A stretch of DNA of 64,000 bases, from NCBI RefSeq assembly GCF_003851545.1, contig NZ_BHVX01000016.1, forward strand, positions 1 through 64,000, written 5' to 3'. The notes beneath the pieces were generated by a model that saw only the letters and a program-made list of their open reading frames with translations, searched no databases and had not been told where the DNA came from. A program made the translations under genes and the position numbers. Positions 28,838 to 37,627 of the stretch are shown here, one piece after another; the stretch's first letter is position 1; each line of letters begins with the position of its first letter. This stretch comes from Ralstonia sp. SET104 (GTDB lineage: Bacteria > Pseudomonadota > Gammaproteobacteria > Burkholderiales > Burkholderiaceae).

Positions 28838-29644
28838 ATGGCGCAGACGCCGACTGAACTGAACCCACAACCGCCTGTACAGACACGGGTGGCCCTTGTC
28901 ACTGGCGCTGGCCGCCGCGTGGGCCGCGTGATCGCCCTGGCGCTGGCCCGCCAAGGCTGGGATGTGGCCGTGCACTGCCACCGCTCGCGCGCCGAGGCCG
29001 ACACCGTGGCCGCCGAGATCACCGCCATGGGGCGGCGCGCCGCCGTACTGCAGGCCGACCTGTCAGACGAAGCTGCCGCCGGCCGCCTGATCGCCGATTG
29101 CACCGCCGCGCTGGGTACGCCCACTTGCCTGGTCAACAACGCCTCGCTGTTCCAGTACGACGTGGCGACCAGCTTCAGCTATGCGTCGCTCGACACGCAC
29201 ATGCGCACCAACGTGGCGGCGCCGCTGCTGCTGTCGCGCGAGCTGCACCGTGCGCTCACAGCCGGTGATGCGCAGCATCGCGGCGTAGTCATCAACCTGC
29301 TGGACCAGAAGCTGGACAATCTGAACCCCGATTTCCTGTCGTACACGCTGTCGAAGGCGGCACTGTCCACGGCCACGATGCAGCTTGCACAGGCTCTGGC
29401 ACCGACACTGCGCGTGGTGGGCGTGGCGCCGGGTATCACGATGGTGTCGGGCGACCAGTCGCAAGGCGGGTTTGCGCGTGCGCACCAGATGACGCCGCTG
29501 GGCCAGTCGTCCACACCGGAAGACATTGCCGAGGCGGTGTGCTACCTCGCCACCGCGCGCGCCGTGACCGGCACCACGCTGTTCGTCGATGGAGGCCAGC
29601 ACCTGATGCCGCTGGCCCGCGACGTGATGTTCCTCACTGAATAA
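28838..29644 (+). CDS. folM: FolM-like pteridine reductase (SDR family)
   Basis: The 268-residue short-chain dehydrogenase has the pteridine-reductase form of the dinucleotide motif, TGAGRRVG near residue 22, with Arg replacing the usual Gly. Later come VNNASLFQYD near residue 95, the catalytic Tyr-X3-Lys as YTLSKAAL near residue 168, and the C-terminal GTTLFVDGGQHL. It lies 18 bp before folB, which supports a role in dihydrofolate/dihydromonapterin reduction, as for E. coli FolM. It starts 16 bp from the divergent midA start. Confidence 0.88.
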   Translation: MAQTPTELNPQPPVQTRVALVTGAGRRVGRVIALALARQGWDVAVHCHRSRAEADTVAAEITAMGRRAAVLQADLSDEAAAGRLIADCTAALGTPTCLVNNASLFQYDVATSFSYASLDTHMRTNVAAPLLLSRELHRALTAGDAQHRGVVINLLDQKLDNLNPDFLSYTLSKAALSTATMQLAQALAPTLRVVGVAPGITMVSGDQSQGGFARAHQMTPLGQSSTPEDIAEAVCYLATARAVTGTTLFVDGGQHLMPLARDVMFLTE

Positions 29645-29662
29645 TTTCCCTCCGGACGCCCC

Positions 29663-30055
29663 ATGCTCTCTCTGCTATCCCACCCGCGCCTGTCGAACTG
29701 CCGTCGCATGTTTTTGCGCAACTACGAGGTGCAGATCAACATCGGCGTGCACGACTTCGAGAAGAAGGGCGAGCAGCGCGTGCTGATCAACATCGAGTTG
29801 TACGTGCCGCTGGAGTATTCGTCGCCGACGGAAGACAAGCTGCACGAGGTGGTGGACTACGACTTCATGCGCGAGACGGTGGCGCGGCGCATGGCGCAAG
29901 GGCATATCCACTTGCAGGAGACGCTGTGCGATGACGTGCTGACGGCCATGCTCAAGCACCCGCACGTGCTGGCGGCGCGCGTGTCGACGGAGAAGCCGGA
30001 TGTGTATCCGGATTGTGAGTCGGTAGGGGTTGAGGTGTTTCGTATCAAGGACTAA
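29663..30055 (+). CDS. folB: Dihydroneopterin aldolase
   Basis: FolB cleaves dihydroneopterin to 6-hydroxymethyl-dihydropterin in folate synthesis. The 130-residue protein has MFLRNYEVQINIGVHDFEKKGEQRV, with the conserved G-(V/I)-HDFE that includes the substrate-binding Glu. VDYDFMRETVARR near residue 71 and QETLCDDVL follow. The C-terminus, STEKPDVYPDCESVGVEVFR, has the catalytic Lys. About 15 extra N-terminal residues precede the usual start; the ATG before FLRNYEV is an alternative. It overlaps the 3' end of convergent rocF by 4 bp. Confidence 0.93.
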   Translation: MLSLLSHPRLSNCRRMFLRNYEVQINIGVHDFEKKGEQRVLINIELYVPLEYSSPTEDKLHEVVDYDFMRETVARRMAQGHIHLQETLCDDVLTAMLKHPHVLAARVSTEKPDVYPDCESVGVEVFRIKD

Positions 30056-30996
30056 GCCGCCGTCGCATACTCACGGCGCTGGGCGTGCAACGCGCCCGCG
30101 ACGCTGCCCAGCAGGTCGAGCGCCAGGCGCGCCGTGATCCCGCTCCCTTGGCTGTCGTGCTGGTCGTGGCGCGGGTTGTATTCCACCAGTTCAAACGCCG
30201 CAAAACGCGCATCGCGTGCGCAGGTCGCCAGGGCCTGCGCCATGCCCTGCGCGGTCAGCCCGTCCGTTTCCGGCGTGCCCACGCCCGGGGCGACGGCGGG
30301 GTCGAAGGCATCCAGATCCAGCGTCACGCCAAAGGCCGCCGTGCCTGTTTTGACCAACCGAATGGCTTCGGCCATGACGGCGCGCAGGCCGTTGCGTGCC
30401 ACTTCCGCGGCGTCGATCACGCGCACACCAAGTCGCTCCAGCAACGCGCGTTCGGCAGGCTCATAGCTGCGCGCACCGATCACCACCACGTGCTGCGGCA
30501 GCAGCTTGGGCGATGCATCGCGGACTTGCGTGAGGGCCGGCGCGCCGTGGCCGAGCAGCGCCGCCAGCGGCATGCCGTGGATGGCACCGGAATCGCTCGT
30601 CTGCGGCGTGTGGCTGTCGAGATGGGCGTCGATCCAGATCAGGCCAAGCGGGCCGTGCGGACGCAGCGCGTTGGCCGCGCCCGACCACGTGCCGATCGCG
30701 CACGAGTGGTCGCCGCCGAGGATGATCGGCACGTGCCCCTCGTGCATGCTGCGCGCGGTCGCATCGGCCAACGCGCGCGAGAAACCGGCCACGCCCGGCA
30801 GCACCGCCAGACGGGCCGAACGGCTGTGCCCTGCTGACATCGCCAGTTCGATGTCGTGCACGAGCGTGCCCCGTGTGTCCGGCGTCTGCAATCGCGCCAA
30901 CGCACCGGCTCGCAGCAGCGCACGCGGGCCGTCCTTGCAGCCGTCGTCTTGCGCTCCGCAGCCGATGGCCGCGCCAATCAGATCGATGATGGTCAT
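30052..30996 (-). CDS. rocF: Arginase
   Basis: Arginase hydrolyses arginine to ornithine and urea. The ATG at 30996, preceded by AAGGGGAGTGAC, gives 314 residues. The binuclear manganese ligands are present: GGDHSCAIG (near residue 102), WIDAHLDSHT (near residue 126, which has the DAHxD ligands) and the C-terminal LDLDAFDPAVAPG (near residue 230). Glu in LVEYNPRHD completes the site. It lies 23 bp after rocD on the same strand, so arginine goes to ornithine and then glutamate semialdehyde in one operon. Confidence 0.95.
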   Translation of the reverse strand: MTIIDLIGAAIGCGAQDDGCKDGPRALLRAGALARLQTPDTRGTLVHDIELAMSAGHSRSARLAVLPGVAGFSRALADATARSMHEGHVPIILGGDHSCAIGTWSGAANALRPHGPLGLIWIDAHLDSHTPQTSDSGAIHGMPLAALLGHGAPALTQVRDASPKLLPQHVVVIGARSYEPAERALLERLGVRVIDAAEVARNGLRAVMAEAIRLVKTGTAAFGVTLDLDAFDPAVAPGVGTPETDGLTAQGMAQALATCARDARFAAFELVEYNPRHDQHDSQGSGITARLALDLLGSVAGALHAQRREYATAA

Positions 30997-31019
30997 GTCA
31001 CTCCCCTTGCCAGTTTTAC

Positions 31020-32246
31020 TCAAGCCACTTTGCGGCGCGGCCAACCGGCCAGCGTCTGGCGGATGGCTTCCAGCGCCAGCGCCAGTTCGGCCTCGCCAAT
31101 CACCAGCGGCGGCGTGAGGCGAACCACGTTGCCGTAGGTGTCCTTGGTCAGCACGCCGCGCTCTGCCAGCGCGAAAGCGAAGTCGTGGGCGTCGATGTCG
31201 GCGTCAAGCTGCAGGCCGATCATCAGGCCGCGTCCGCGCACCTGCCGCACGCCGTGGCCGATGAGCGTTTTCAGTTCGTTGATGAACGCGGCCCCCACGC
31301 GCGCGGCACGCTGCGGCAGTTGTTCTTCGATCAGCAAGGCCAGTGCCGCCCGCCCAATGTGCGCTGCGAGCGGGTTGCCGCCAAACGTGGAGCCATGATC
31401 ACCCGGGTGGAATACGCCGATGACCGCCTCGCGCCCCGCGATGGCCGATACGGGCACCATGCCGCCGCCCAGTGCCTTGCCCAGCACCACCAGATCGGCA
31501 TCCACGCCTTCATGCCAGCTCGCCAGCACATCGCCGGTTCGGCCCAGGCCGGTTTGCACCTCATCGCAGACGAGCAGGACGTTGTGCTGCGTAGCGAGCT
31601 CACGCGCGCGTTTCAGGTAGCCCGGCGGCGGCTCGACAATGCCGCCCTCACCCTGCACGGGCTCCATCAGGATCGCGCCGGTGTTGGGCCCGATGGCTGC
31701 ACGCAGCGCATCGGCGTCACCAAACGGAATGCGCCGGAAGCCTGCTGCGAACGGGCCGAACCCGTAGCGATATTGATCATGCGAAGAGAACCCGACGATG
31801 GTGGTCGTGCGGCCGTGGAAATTGTTCTCGAAGACGATGATCTCGGCCGCCTCGGGCGCCAGGCCCTTTACATCGCGCGCCCATTTGCGGGCAGCCTTGA
31901 TGGCCGTCTCGACCGCTTCGGCGCCGGTGTTCATTGGCAGTGCGCGGTCCATGCGCGTGATGCGGCAGACGTCGGCCAGGAAGGGGCCCAGTTCGGTGTT
32001 GTGGAACGCGCGTGAGGTGAGCGTCAGGCGCTGTGCCTGTTCCATCAGTGCAGCAACCAGTTTGGGGTGCGAGTGCCCGAAGCTGACGGCCGAGTATGCC
32101 GACATCATGTCGAGATAGCGGCGGCCATCCGTATCGAACAGCCACACGCCTTCACCGCGTTCCAGCATGACCGGCAAGGGCGCGTAGTTGCGTGCGCCGT
32201 AACGGTCTTCCAATGCATAGCTCGGATGTTGCATTGCGGTCGTCAT
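31020..32246 (-). CDS. rocD: Ornithine aminotransferase
   Basis: RocD transfers the delta-amino group of ornithine to 2-oxoglutarate, giving glutamate-5-semialdehyde. The 408-residue class-III PLP aminotransferase has MNTGAEAVETAIKAARKW near residue 104 and ENNFHGRTTTIVGFSS. The PLP-contacting VCDEVQTGLGRTG near residue 227 follows, then the Schiff-base lysine in VVLGKALGGGMVPVSA near residue 253. It is the first gene of the rocD-rocF pair and is divergent from a LysR regulator. Confidence 0.95.
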   Translation of the reverse strand: MTTAMQHPSYALEDRYGARNYAPLPVMLERGEGVWLFDTDGRRYLDMMSAYSAVSFGHSHPKLVAALMEQAQRLTLTSRAFHNTELGPFLADVCRITRMDRALPMNTGAEAVETAIKAARKWARDVKGLAPEAAEIIVFENNFHGRTTTIVGFSSHDQYRYGFGPFAAGFRRIPFGDADALRAAIGPNTGAILMEPVQGEGGIVEPPPGYLKRARELATQHNVLLVCDEVQTGLGRTGDVLASWHEGVDADLVVLGKALGGGMVPVSAIAGREAVIGVFHPGDHGSTFGGNPLAAHIGRAALALLIEEQLPQRAARVGAAFINELKTLIGHGVRQVRGRGLMIGLQLDADIDAHDFAFALAERGVLTKDTYGNVVRLTPPLVIGEAELALALEAIRQTLAGWPRRKVA

Positions 32247-32308
32247 GATGGCCTCCGTTTGCGTGGGTCGTTCACTTGCGGCGGATTGTGCGATCTGACA
32301 GACTTGAA

Positions 32309-32350
32309 ATCAAATCGAATGATTTTGGTTTTTCGATCCAAAAATTTGAT
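32309..32350. promoter_or_regulatory. Nested inverted repeats between rocD and lysR (likely LysR operator)
   Basis: ATCAAAT (32309-32315) pairs with ATTTGAT (32344-32350), and inside them TTTTGG (32323-32328) pairs with CCAAAA (32338-32343). The inner repeat contains a T-N11-A-type dyad expected for LysR-type regulators. The region is AT-rich and lies in the 129-bp divergent intergenic space, so it likely controls rocDF and the regulator itself. This is inferred from position and symmetry only. Confidence 0.55.
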
Positions 32351-32375
32351 GGATTAAGGCATCACTTTTTCGCTC

Positions 32376-33302
32376 ATGTCGCATTCGCCATTGCGCTATC
32401 TGCATAGTTTTCTGACCGTTGCCAACGAAGGCAGCTTCGTGCGCGCGGCAGACCGCCTGGCCGTGTCGCAACCGGCGCTGTCGTACCAGATGCGGCAGTT
32501 GGAGCAGTGGCTGGGCGTGCCGCTGTTCGAGCGGTCGGGGCGCAAGCTCGTGCTCACGCGTGCCGGCACGTCGGTGCGCGCGTGGTGCCGCGATGCGTTT
32601 GCAGGGTTGGACGAGTTGCGTGCCGCACTGCACAGCGGCGAGATGGAGCGCGTGTCGCTCAAGCTGGCGAGTGGCTCCAGCTTCGGGCGCTACGTGCTGA
32701 TGCCAGCGCTGCTGACACCGTCGCCCGAATCGGACGCGCCATTGCTCGATGAGGTGCGCCTCGAACTTGCATTCGGCAGCGACGACGAGGTCTTCAGCCA
32801 CGTGGAATCGGGCCGTGCTGATCTCGGCTTCGTCTACACGCCGCGCACCTCACGCTTGTTCGAGCACCACGCGGTCTACACCGAGGAATTCGTGCTGGCC
32901 TGCAGCGCGCGTGCACTGCGCGAGCACGGTTCGCCGCGCACGCTGGCGGATTGCGCGGCGCTGCCCTTTGTTACCTACGACGAGTCGGATGCGGTGTACG
33001 GCCTGTGGTTCAAGGCGCTGTTCCGGCGTCTGCCAGAGACGACGGTGAGCGCGCATCACGTGTCAGATATCGAAGAGGTCAGCACCCTTGTGGAAGCTGG
33101 CATGGGCTGGTCAGTACTGCCGCTGCACGCCATTCAGGATGCGGTGGAGCGCGCACGCTTGCAGGTGGTACGCCCGATCATGGCGCGGCGCTGCCTGAAC
33201 ACGGTATTCGCGGTGCGCCGCACGTCGAGCTTTCCGAGCGAGGCGCAGGACCGCCTGCTCGTGCGCCTCGCGCAGCTCGATGCGGCGGCAGCCAAGGCGT
33301 AG
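32376..33302 (+). CDS. LysR-family regulator, probable activator of rocDF
   Basis: The 308-residue protein has the LysR N-terminal winged helix (LRYLHSFLTVANEGSFVRAADRL, then SQPALSYQMRQLEQWLGVPLFER, then RAGT). The effector-binding domain follows from about residue 95 to 300. It is divergent from rocD, the typical position for a LysR regulator of the adjacent operon, so arginine or ornithine may be the co-inducer (inference). Confidence 0.9.
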   Translation: MSHSPLRYLHSFLTVANEGSFVRAADRLAVSQPALSYQMRQLEQWLGVPLFERSGRKLVLTRAGTSVRAWCRDAFAGLDELRAALHSGEMERVSLKLASGSSFGRYVLMPALLTPSPESDAPLLDEVRLELAFGSDDEVFSHVESGRADLGFVYTPRTSRLFEHHAVYTEEFVLACSARALREHGSPRTLADCAALPFVTYDESDAVYGLWFKALFRRLPETTVSAHHVSDIEEVSTLVEAGMGWSVLPLHAIQDAVERARLQVVRPIMARRCLNTVFAVRRTSSFPSEAQDRLLVRLAQLDAAAAKA

Positions 33303-33414
33303 CCCGCGTCTCAATACGCCACATCTCCTACGGCCTGGAACACGGATTGCACCCGCCCGACGTTGCGTTGGGCGCCACGCGGGTTGGGGCAGGCACACCA
33401 TTGCCTTGAAATTA

Positions 33415-33432
33415 ATTAATTCGACAATTAAT
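33415..33432 (+). promoter_or_regulatory. Palindrome upstream of tetR (likely TetR operator)
   Basis: ATTAATT CGAC AATTAAT is a perfect 7-bp inverted repeat ending nine bases before the tetR start codon, with an extra ATTA copy upstream. Its AT-richness stands out in this GC-rich genome. Position and symmetry fit autoregulation by the TetR protein, with the following efflux genes probably under the same control. Confidence 0.65.
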
Positions 33433-33441
33433 ATTTGCGGC

Positions 33442-34173
33442 ATGGCAACCTGCAACCCTTCCCCTCGCGGTCCCGGTCGTCCCAAAGGCTCAACGCAGGA
33501 CGACCTGCGTGACCGCCTGCTCGACATGGCCGTCACGCTGTTCGCGCGAGATGGCGTGGGCCCCACCACGCTTGCCGCCATCGCTCGAGAGGCCGGTGTG
33601 ACGGCGCCGATGGTGCATTACCACTTCAAGACGCGCGACCAGTTGCTTGATGCAGTGGTGGAAGCGCGCATCCGCCCACTGATCGATCAGGTAACGGGGC
33701 CGGCGCTCATGCTCCTTGCCGACGATGGCCATCTGCCGGATCTGCCGCAGACGGTGGCGGGCGTGGCCCAGCGCATGGTGGCCGCTGCTTCGGCCACGCC
33801 GTGGTTTCCGACCTTGTGGATCCGCGAGATTGCCAGCGAAGGCGGGCAGTTGCGCGAGCGCGTGTTTGCGCGCATTGCGCTGGAACGCGCTACGTTGATG
33901 GTTGATCGCATTGCCAGCGCTCAGGCCGCGGGAGCGGTGAACCCAGCGTTGCAGCCGTCGCTGGTGATGCTGTCAGTGATCGGCTTGGCGATGCTGCCGT
34001 TTGCGACGCGCTCGCTGTGGGGGCGCCTGCCGCTGGCAGATCAGGTGGACGCCGACGCCATCGGCCAACACGTGGCGGCGTTGCTGCTGCACGGCATCAG
34101 CGCGGTTGCCGTGCCTCAGGAGAGCCGCGTCAAGAAGGTGAAGCCGCGACCAAAGGGCAAGGGGCGCAAGTAG
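33442..34173 (+). CDS. TetR-family regulator of the following efflux operon
   Basis: The ATG at 33442 gives 243 residues. The TetR helix-turn-helix is near residues 30-75 (LFARDGVGPTTLAAIAREAG, then VHYHFKTRDQLLDAV). The C-terminal domain resembles CecR (YbiH)-type regulators, and CecR controls the YbhFSR-type ABC exporter in E. coli; the genes downstream here are of that kind. The C-terminus is a basic tail. A palindrome lies just upstream. Confidence 0.87.
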   Translation: MATCNPSPRGPGRPKGSTQDDLRDRLLDMAVTLFARDGVGPTTLAAIAREAGVTAPMVHYHFKTRDQLLDAVVEARIRPLIDQVTGPALMLLADDGHLPDLPQTVAGVAQRMVAAASATPWFPTLWIREIASEGGQLRERVFARIALERATLMVDRIASAQAAGAVNPALQPSLVMLSVIGLAMLPFATRSLWGRLPLADQVDADAIGQHVAALLLHGISAVAVPQESRVKKVKPRPKGKGRK

Positions 34174-34192
34174 GCAACACGGCATTCATCGT

Positions 34193-34219
34193 GTCAATCG
34201 CGTCAATCGCGTCAATCGC
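34193..34219. repeat. Three tandem copies of a 9-bp unit
   Basis: GTCAATCGC is repeated three times exactly, followed by a partial GCATCAATCG. It fills most of the gap between tetR and the HlyD-type lipoprotein gene. A 9-bp unit keeps frame, so length changes would not disrupt an overlapping reading frame. Confidence 0.8.
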
Positions 34220-34247
34220 GCATCAATCGAATCCGGCGGAGGGCGGT

Positions 34248-35219
34248 ATGCGGCAAGCGTTGTACATCGGCAGGGCAGGGTGGTTGGCGGTAGCCGCCGC
34301 AGCATGGGTCTTGGCAGGTTGCACCAGGCAAGACAACCGCACCTACCAAGGCTATGTGGAAGGGGAGTTTGTCTACGTGGCATCGCCCGTGGGCGGGCGG
34401 TTGGAACACCTGGCTGTGCAGCGTGGACAGACCGTGAATGCTGGCGCGCCGTTGTTCGCGCTGGAATCGGTGGACGAGACTGCGGCCCGCCAGCAGGCTG
34501 CCGCACAACTGCAGGGTGCGCAAGCCCAGCTCGCTGATCTGAATATCGGCAAGCGCGTGCCCGAAGTGGACGCAGTGCGCGCACAACTGGCGCAGGCGGT
34601 GGCAGCCGACAAGCTCTCGGCCACGCAGCTTGCGCGTGACGAGGCGCAGTTCCGCGCGGGGGGCATCGCGCAATCGCAGCTCGACACCAGTCGCTCAAGC
34701 GCGCAGACCAACAGGCAGCGCGTGCGTGAACTGACCAATCAGTTGCGCATTGCGCAGTTGCCCGCACGCAATGATCAGATTCGCGCGCAATCGGCGCAGG
34801 TGGAGGCCGCGCGCGCGGCGGTGGCGCAGGCGCAATGGCGGCTCGATCAGAAGGCGCAGAAGGCCACGCAGGGCGGGCTTGTATTCGACACGCTGTATCG
34901 CGAAGGTGAATGGGTCGGTGCTGGCAGCCCGGTGGTGCGCATGCTGCCACCGGCCAACGTAAAGGTGCGCTTCTTCGTGCCGCAAGGCGTGGTGGGTGCG
35001 CTCAAGCCGGGGCAAGCCGCGCGTCTTCACTGCGATGGCTGCGCCGCCGACATTAACGCCACCGTCACCTACATCGCCGCCGAGGCCGAATACACGCCGC
35101 CCGTGATCTACAGCAACAACACGCGCGACAAGCTCGTCTTCATGGTGGAGGCGCGGCCCACCGCCGCCGATGGCCCGAAGCTGCGTCCCGGCCAACCCGT
35201 CGGGGTGACGTTGCCATGA
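34248..35219 (+). CDS. HlyD-type periplasmic adaptor lipoprotein of ABC efflux pump
   Basis: The ATG at 34248, after GGAGGGCGGT, gives 323 residues with a lipoprotein signal peptide ending VLAGC (lipobox near residue 26). The membrane-fusion-protein layout follows: a biotinyl-lipoyl half motif (GEFVYVASPVGGRLEHLAV), a long alpha-hairpin coiled coil rich in Ala and Gln (about residues 80-210), the second lipoyl half, and a beta-barrel domain. It resembles YbhG. It overlaps the ATPase gene by 4 bp (ATGA), so translation is coupled. Confidence 0.9.
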   Translation: MRQALYIGRAGWLAVAAAAWVLAGCTRQDNRTYQGYVEGEFVYVASPVGGRLEHLAVQRGQTVNAGAPLFALESVDETAARQQAAAQLQGAQAQLADLNIGKRVPEVDAVRAQLAQAVAADKLSATQLARDEAQFRAGGIAQSQLDTSRSSAQTNRQRVRELTNQLRIAQLPARNDQIRAQSAQVEAARAAVAQAQWRLDQKAQKATQGGLVFDTLYREGEWVGAGSPVVRMLPPANVKVRFFVPQGVVGALKPGQAARLHCDGCAADINATVTYIAAEAEYTPPVIYSNNTRDKLVFMVEARPTAADGPKLRPGQPVGVTLP

Positions 35220-36205
35220 ACGCCGCCAGCACCAACAACACCAACCGCACCAACAGCCAGCATCACACTGGTAACGGTGCTTACGCCATCGACGTGCATG
35301 GCCTGAACAAGCACTTTGGCGACAAGCACGTCGTCAAAGCGCTCTCCATGCGGGTCGCGCGCGGCGAGATCTTCGGCTTTCTCGGGCCCAACGGCAGCGG
35401 CAAGACCACGTCGATCCGCATGATGTGCGGCCTGCTTACACCCGACAGCGGCAGCGGCACGTGCCTGGGCTACGACATCCTCAAGCAGTCTGCGCAGATC
35501 AAGCGCCGCGTCGGCTACATGACGCAGCGGTTCTCGTACTGGGATGATCTTTCCATCCGCGAGAACCTCGATTTCGTCGCGCGCCTGTACGAGATGCCCA
35601 ACCGCCGCGAGGTGGTTGATCACGCGCTTGAGCATCTCGGGCTGGCATCACGCGCCAAGCAATTGGCGGGCGCGCTGTCGGGAGGCTGGAAGCAACGCCT
35701 GGCGCTGGCCGCGTGCATGCTGCACAAGCCCGAGCTGCTGCTGCTCGACGAACCCACCGCCGGTGTCGACCCGAAAGCGCGCCGCGATTTTTGGGAAGAG
35801 CTGCACCGGCTGGCCGCGGAGGGCATCTCGGTGCTCGTCAGCACGCACTACATGGACGAGGCCGAGCGCTGCCACAAGCTTGCCTATATCGCCTATGGCG
35901 AGTTGCTCGCGCAAGGCACGGCGGATGAGGTGATCGACAGCCAGCATCTGTCGACGTGGTCTGTCTCGGGCGGCAACCTGGTTGAACTGGGCCGCAGGCT
36001 CGAAGGGCAGCCGGGCGTGGACCAGACCGTCGCGTTTGGCTCCGTGCTGCACGTGACCGGTGCCGACGCGCAGGCGCTGGAAGGCACGCTGCGCAAGCTC
36101 ACCGGCGGTTCCGGCATGCGTGCCGAGCCGATCAACACCGGGCTCGAAGACGTGTTCATTCACATGATGAAGCGCTCGTCTGACAACTACGGGGCGCAGT
36201 CATGA
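35216..36205 (+). CDS. ABC transporter ATP-binding protein (YbhF-like)
   Basis: The 329-residue ATPase has Walker A GPNGSGKTTS near residue 60, the signature LSGGWKQRLALA near residue 157, Walker B LLLLDEPTAGVDP near residue 176 and the H-loop VSTHYMDEAERC near residue 210. The C-terminal ~80 residues are an extra domain typical of multidrug-export ATPases. Unlike E. coli YbhF, it has one ATPase domain only. It overlaps the upstream adaptor and the downstream permease by 4 bp each. Confidence 0.95.
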   Translation: MNAASTNNTNRTNSQHHTGNGAYAIDVHGLNKHFGDKHVVKALSMRVARGEIFGFLGPNGSGKTTSIRMMCGLLTPDSGSGTCLGYDILKQSAQIKRRVGYMTQRFSYWDDLSIRENLDFVARLYEMPNRREVVDHALEHLGLASRAKQLAGALSGGWKQRLALAACMLHKPELLLLDEPTAGVDPKARRDFWEELHRLAAEGISVLVSTHYMDEAERCHKLAYIAYGELLAQGTADEVIDSQHLSTWSVSGGNLVELGRRLEGQPGVDQTVAFGSVLHVTGADAQALEGTLRKLTGGSGMRAEPINTGLEDVFIHMMKRSSDNYGAQS

Positions 36206-37377
36206 GTACCAACGGCAACGCCAACCGCAACGCCAACCGCTTCTCGTTCGTGCGCTGGTGGAGCGTGGTGCTCAAGGAATTCCTGCAACTGCGCCGCGAC
36301 CGCGTGACGTTCGCCATGATGATCGGCATCCCGATCATGCAGCTGTTCCTGTTCGGCTTTGCCATCAATGCTGACCCGAAGCACCTGCTGACCGGGGTGA
36401 TTGCGGCCGACCAGAGCGAGTTCACGCGCAGCTTCCTCGCCAGCCTGCGCAACTCCGACTACTTTGACCTGACCACCACGCTTGCCGACGAAGCTGCCGG
36501 GCGCGAGGCGTTGGCGAAAGGGCAGCTCCAGTTCGTCGTGTCCATCCCGCCGGATTTCACGCGCAAGCTGGTGCGTGGCGAAAAGCCCTCGCTGCTGGTG
36601 GAGGCCGATGCCACCGATCCTGCCGCCACCGGGCTGGCCGTTGCCTCGCTTTCGCAATTGGTGCAGGGCGTCGTCAGCAAGGATATGAAGGGGGCGCTGT
36701 CACCGCTCGCGGGTGGTGCGGGAAACAATGCGCCGCCGTTCGACGTGCGCATCCACAAGCTCTACAACCCCGAAGGCATCACGCAGTACAACATCATCCC
36801 CGGCCTGATGGGCACCATCCTCACGATGACCATGGTGATGATGACGGGCCTGGCCATGACGCGCGAACGCGAGCGCGGCACCATGGAAAACCTGCTCGCC
36901 ACGCCGGTGCATCCGCTGGAAGTGATGACGGGCAAGATCGTGCCGTACATCTTCATCGGGCTGGTGCAAGTGACCATCATCCTGTTGATGGCGTTCTACG
37001 TCTTCCGTGTACCGTTTGTGGGCAGTGTGTGGATGGTCTATGTGTCGGCGCTGCTGTTTATCGTGGCGAGCCTGACGGTGGGCATCACGTTGTCTTCGCT
37101 CGCGCAAAACCAGTTGCAGGCGACGCAGCTTACGTTCTTCTACTTCCTGCCGAACATCCTGCTCTCGGGGTTCATGTTTCCATTCGTGGGCATGCCCAAG
37201 TGGGCGCAGGTGATCGGCAACCTGCTGCCGATGACGTATTTCAACCGGCTCACGCGCGGCATCCTGCTCAAGGGCAACGGCTGGTTTGAGTTGTGGCCCA
37301 GCATCTGGCCGTTGATGGTGTTTACGGTCGTGGTGCTGGGGGTTGCGCTGCGGTTTTATCGCAAGACGCTGGATTGA
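36202..37377 (+). CDS. ABC-2 type permease of efflux pump (YbhR/YbhS-like)
   Basis: The 391-residue protein has an N-terminal transmembrane helix (MMIGIPIMQLFLFGFAINAD) and a large extracytoplasmic domain to about residue 190. Five to six C-terminal helices from about residue 195 include GTMENLLATPVHPLEVMTGK, the ABC-2 signature region. E. coli YbhFSR uses two permeases; only one is encoded here, so it probably works as a homodimer. It overlaps the ATPase by 4 bp. Confidence 0.93.
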   Translation: MSTNGNANRNANRFSFVRWWSVVLKEFLQLRRDRVTFAMMIGIPIMQLFLFGFAINADPKHLLTGVIAADQSEFTRSFLASLRNSDYFDLTTTLADEAAGREALAKGQLQFVVSIPPDFTRKLVRGEKPSLLVEADATDPAATGLAVASLSQLVQGVVSKDMKGALSPLAGGAGNNAPPFDVRIHKLYNPEGITQYNIIPGLMGTILTMTMVMMTGLAMTRERERGTMENLLATPVHPLEVMTGKIVPYIFIGLVQVTIILLMAFYVFRVPFVGSVWMVYVSALLFIVASLTVGITLSSLAQNQLQATQLTFFYFLPNILLSGFMFPFVGMPKWAQVIGNLLPMTYFNRLTRGILLKGNGWFELWPSIWPLMVFTVVVLGVALRFYRKTLD

Positions 37378-37461
37378 GGTGGCGGCCATGCATAGGCTTC
37401 TGATGTTTCTCGGTGATGGCGGTGATGGTGCATCCCCTGTTTCGTCCCCTGCCGGGGCCGA

Positions 37462-37627
37462 CTTACTTTCTTTGTCTTGCCAAAGAAAGGTAAGCAAAGA
37501 AAGGCGCGCCCAAGATGGCGACCCCTCCTTGAATTTCCGTAACCGGGCGGAGACGGGGAAAACTCGCTGCGCTCAGACAGTTCCCCGTCTTTTTTCCGCC
37601 CGCTTACAAAAATTCAAGGCGCCATCT
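37462..37627. repeat. Palindromic intergenic element with three nested hairpins
   Basis: Three inverted repeats lie here. CTTACTTTCTTTG pairs with CAAAGAAAGGTAAG (37462-37494). GATGGCG...CCTTGAATTT (37514-37536) pairs with AAATTCAAGG...CGCCATC (37610-37627). GGGCGGAgacggggaa pairs with ttccccgtcttttttCCGCCC (37545-37601). I recall similar TTTCTTTG/CAAAGAAA palindromic units between genes of Ralstonia and relatives. It may be a REP- or MITE-like repeat inserted into the efflux operon, and its inner hairpin with a six-T run may terminate transcription. Confidence 0.65.
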
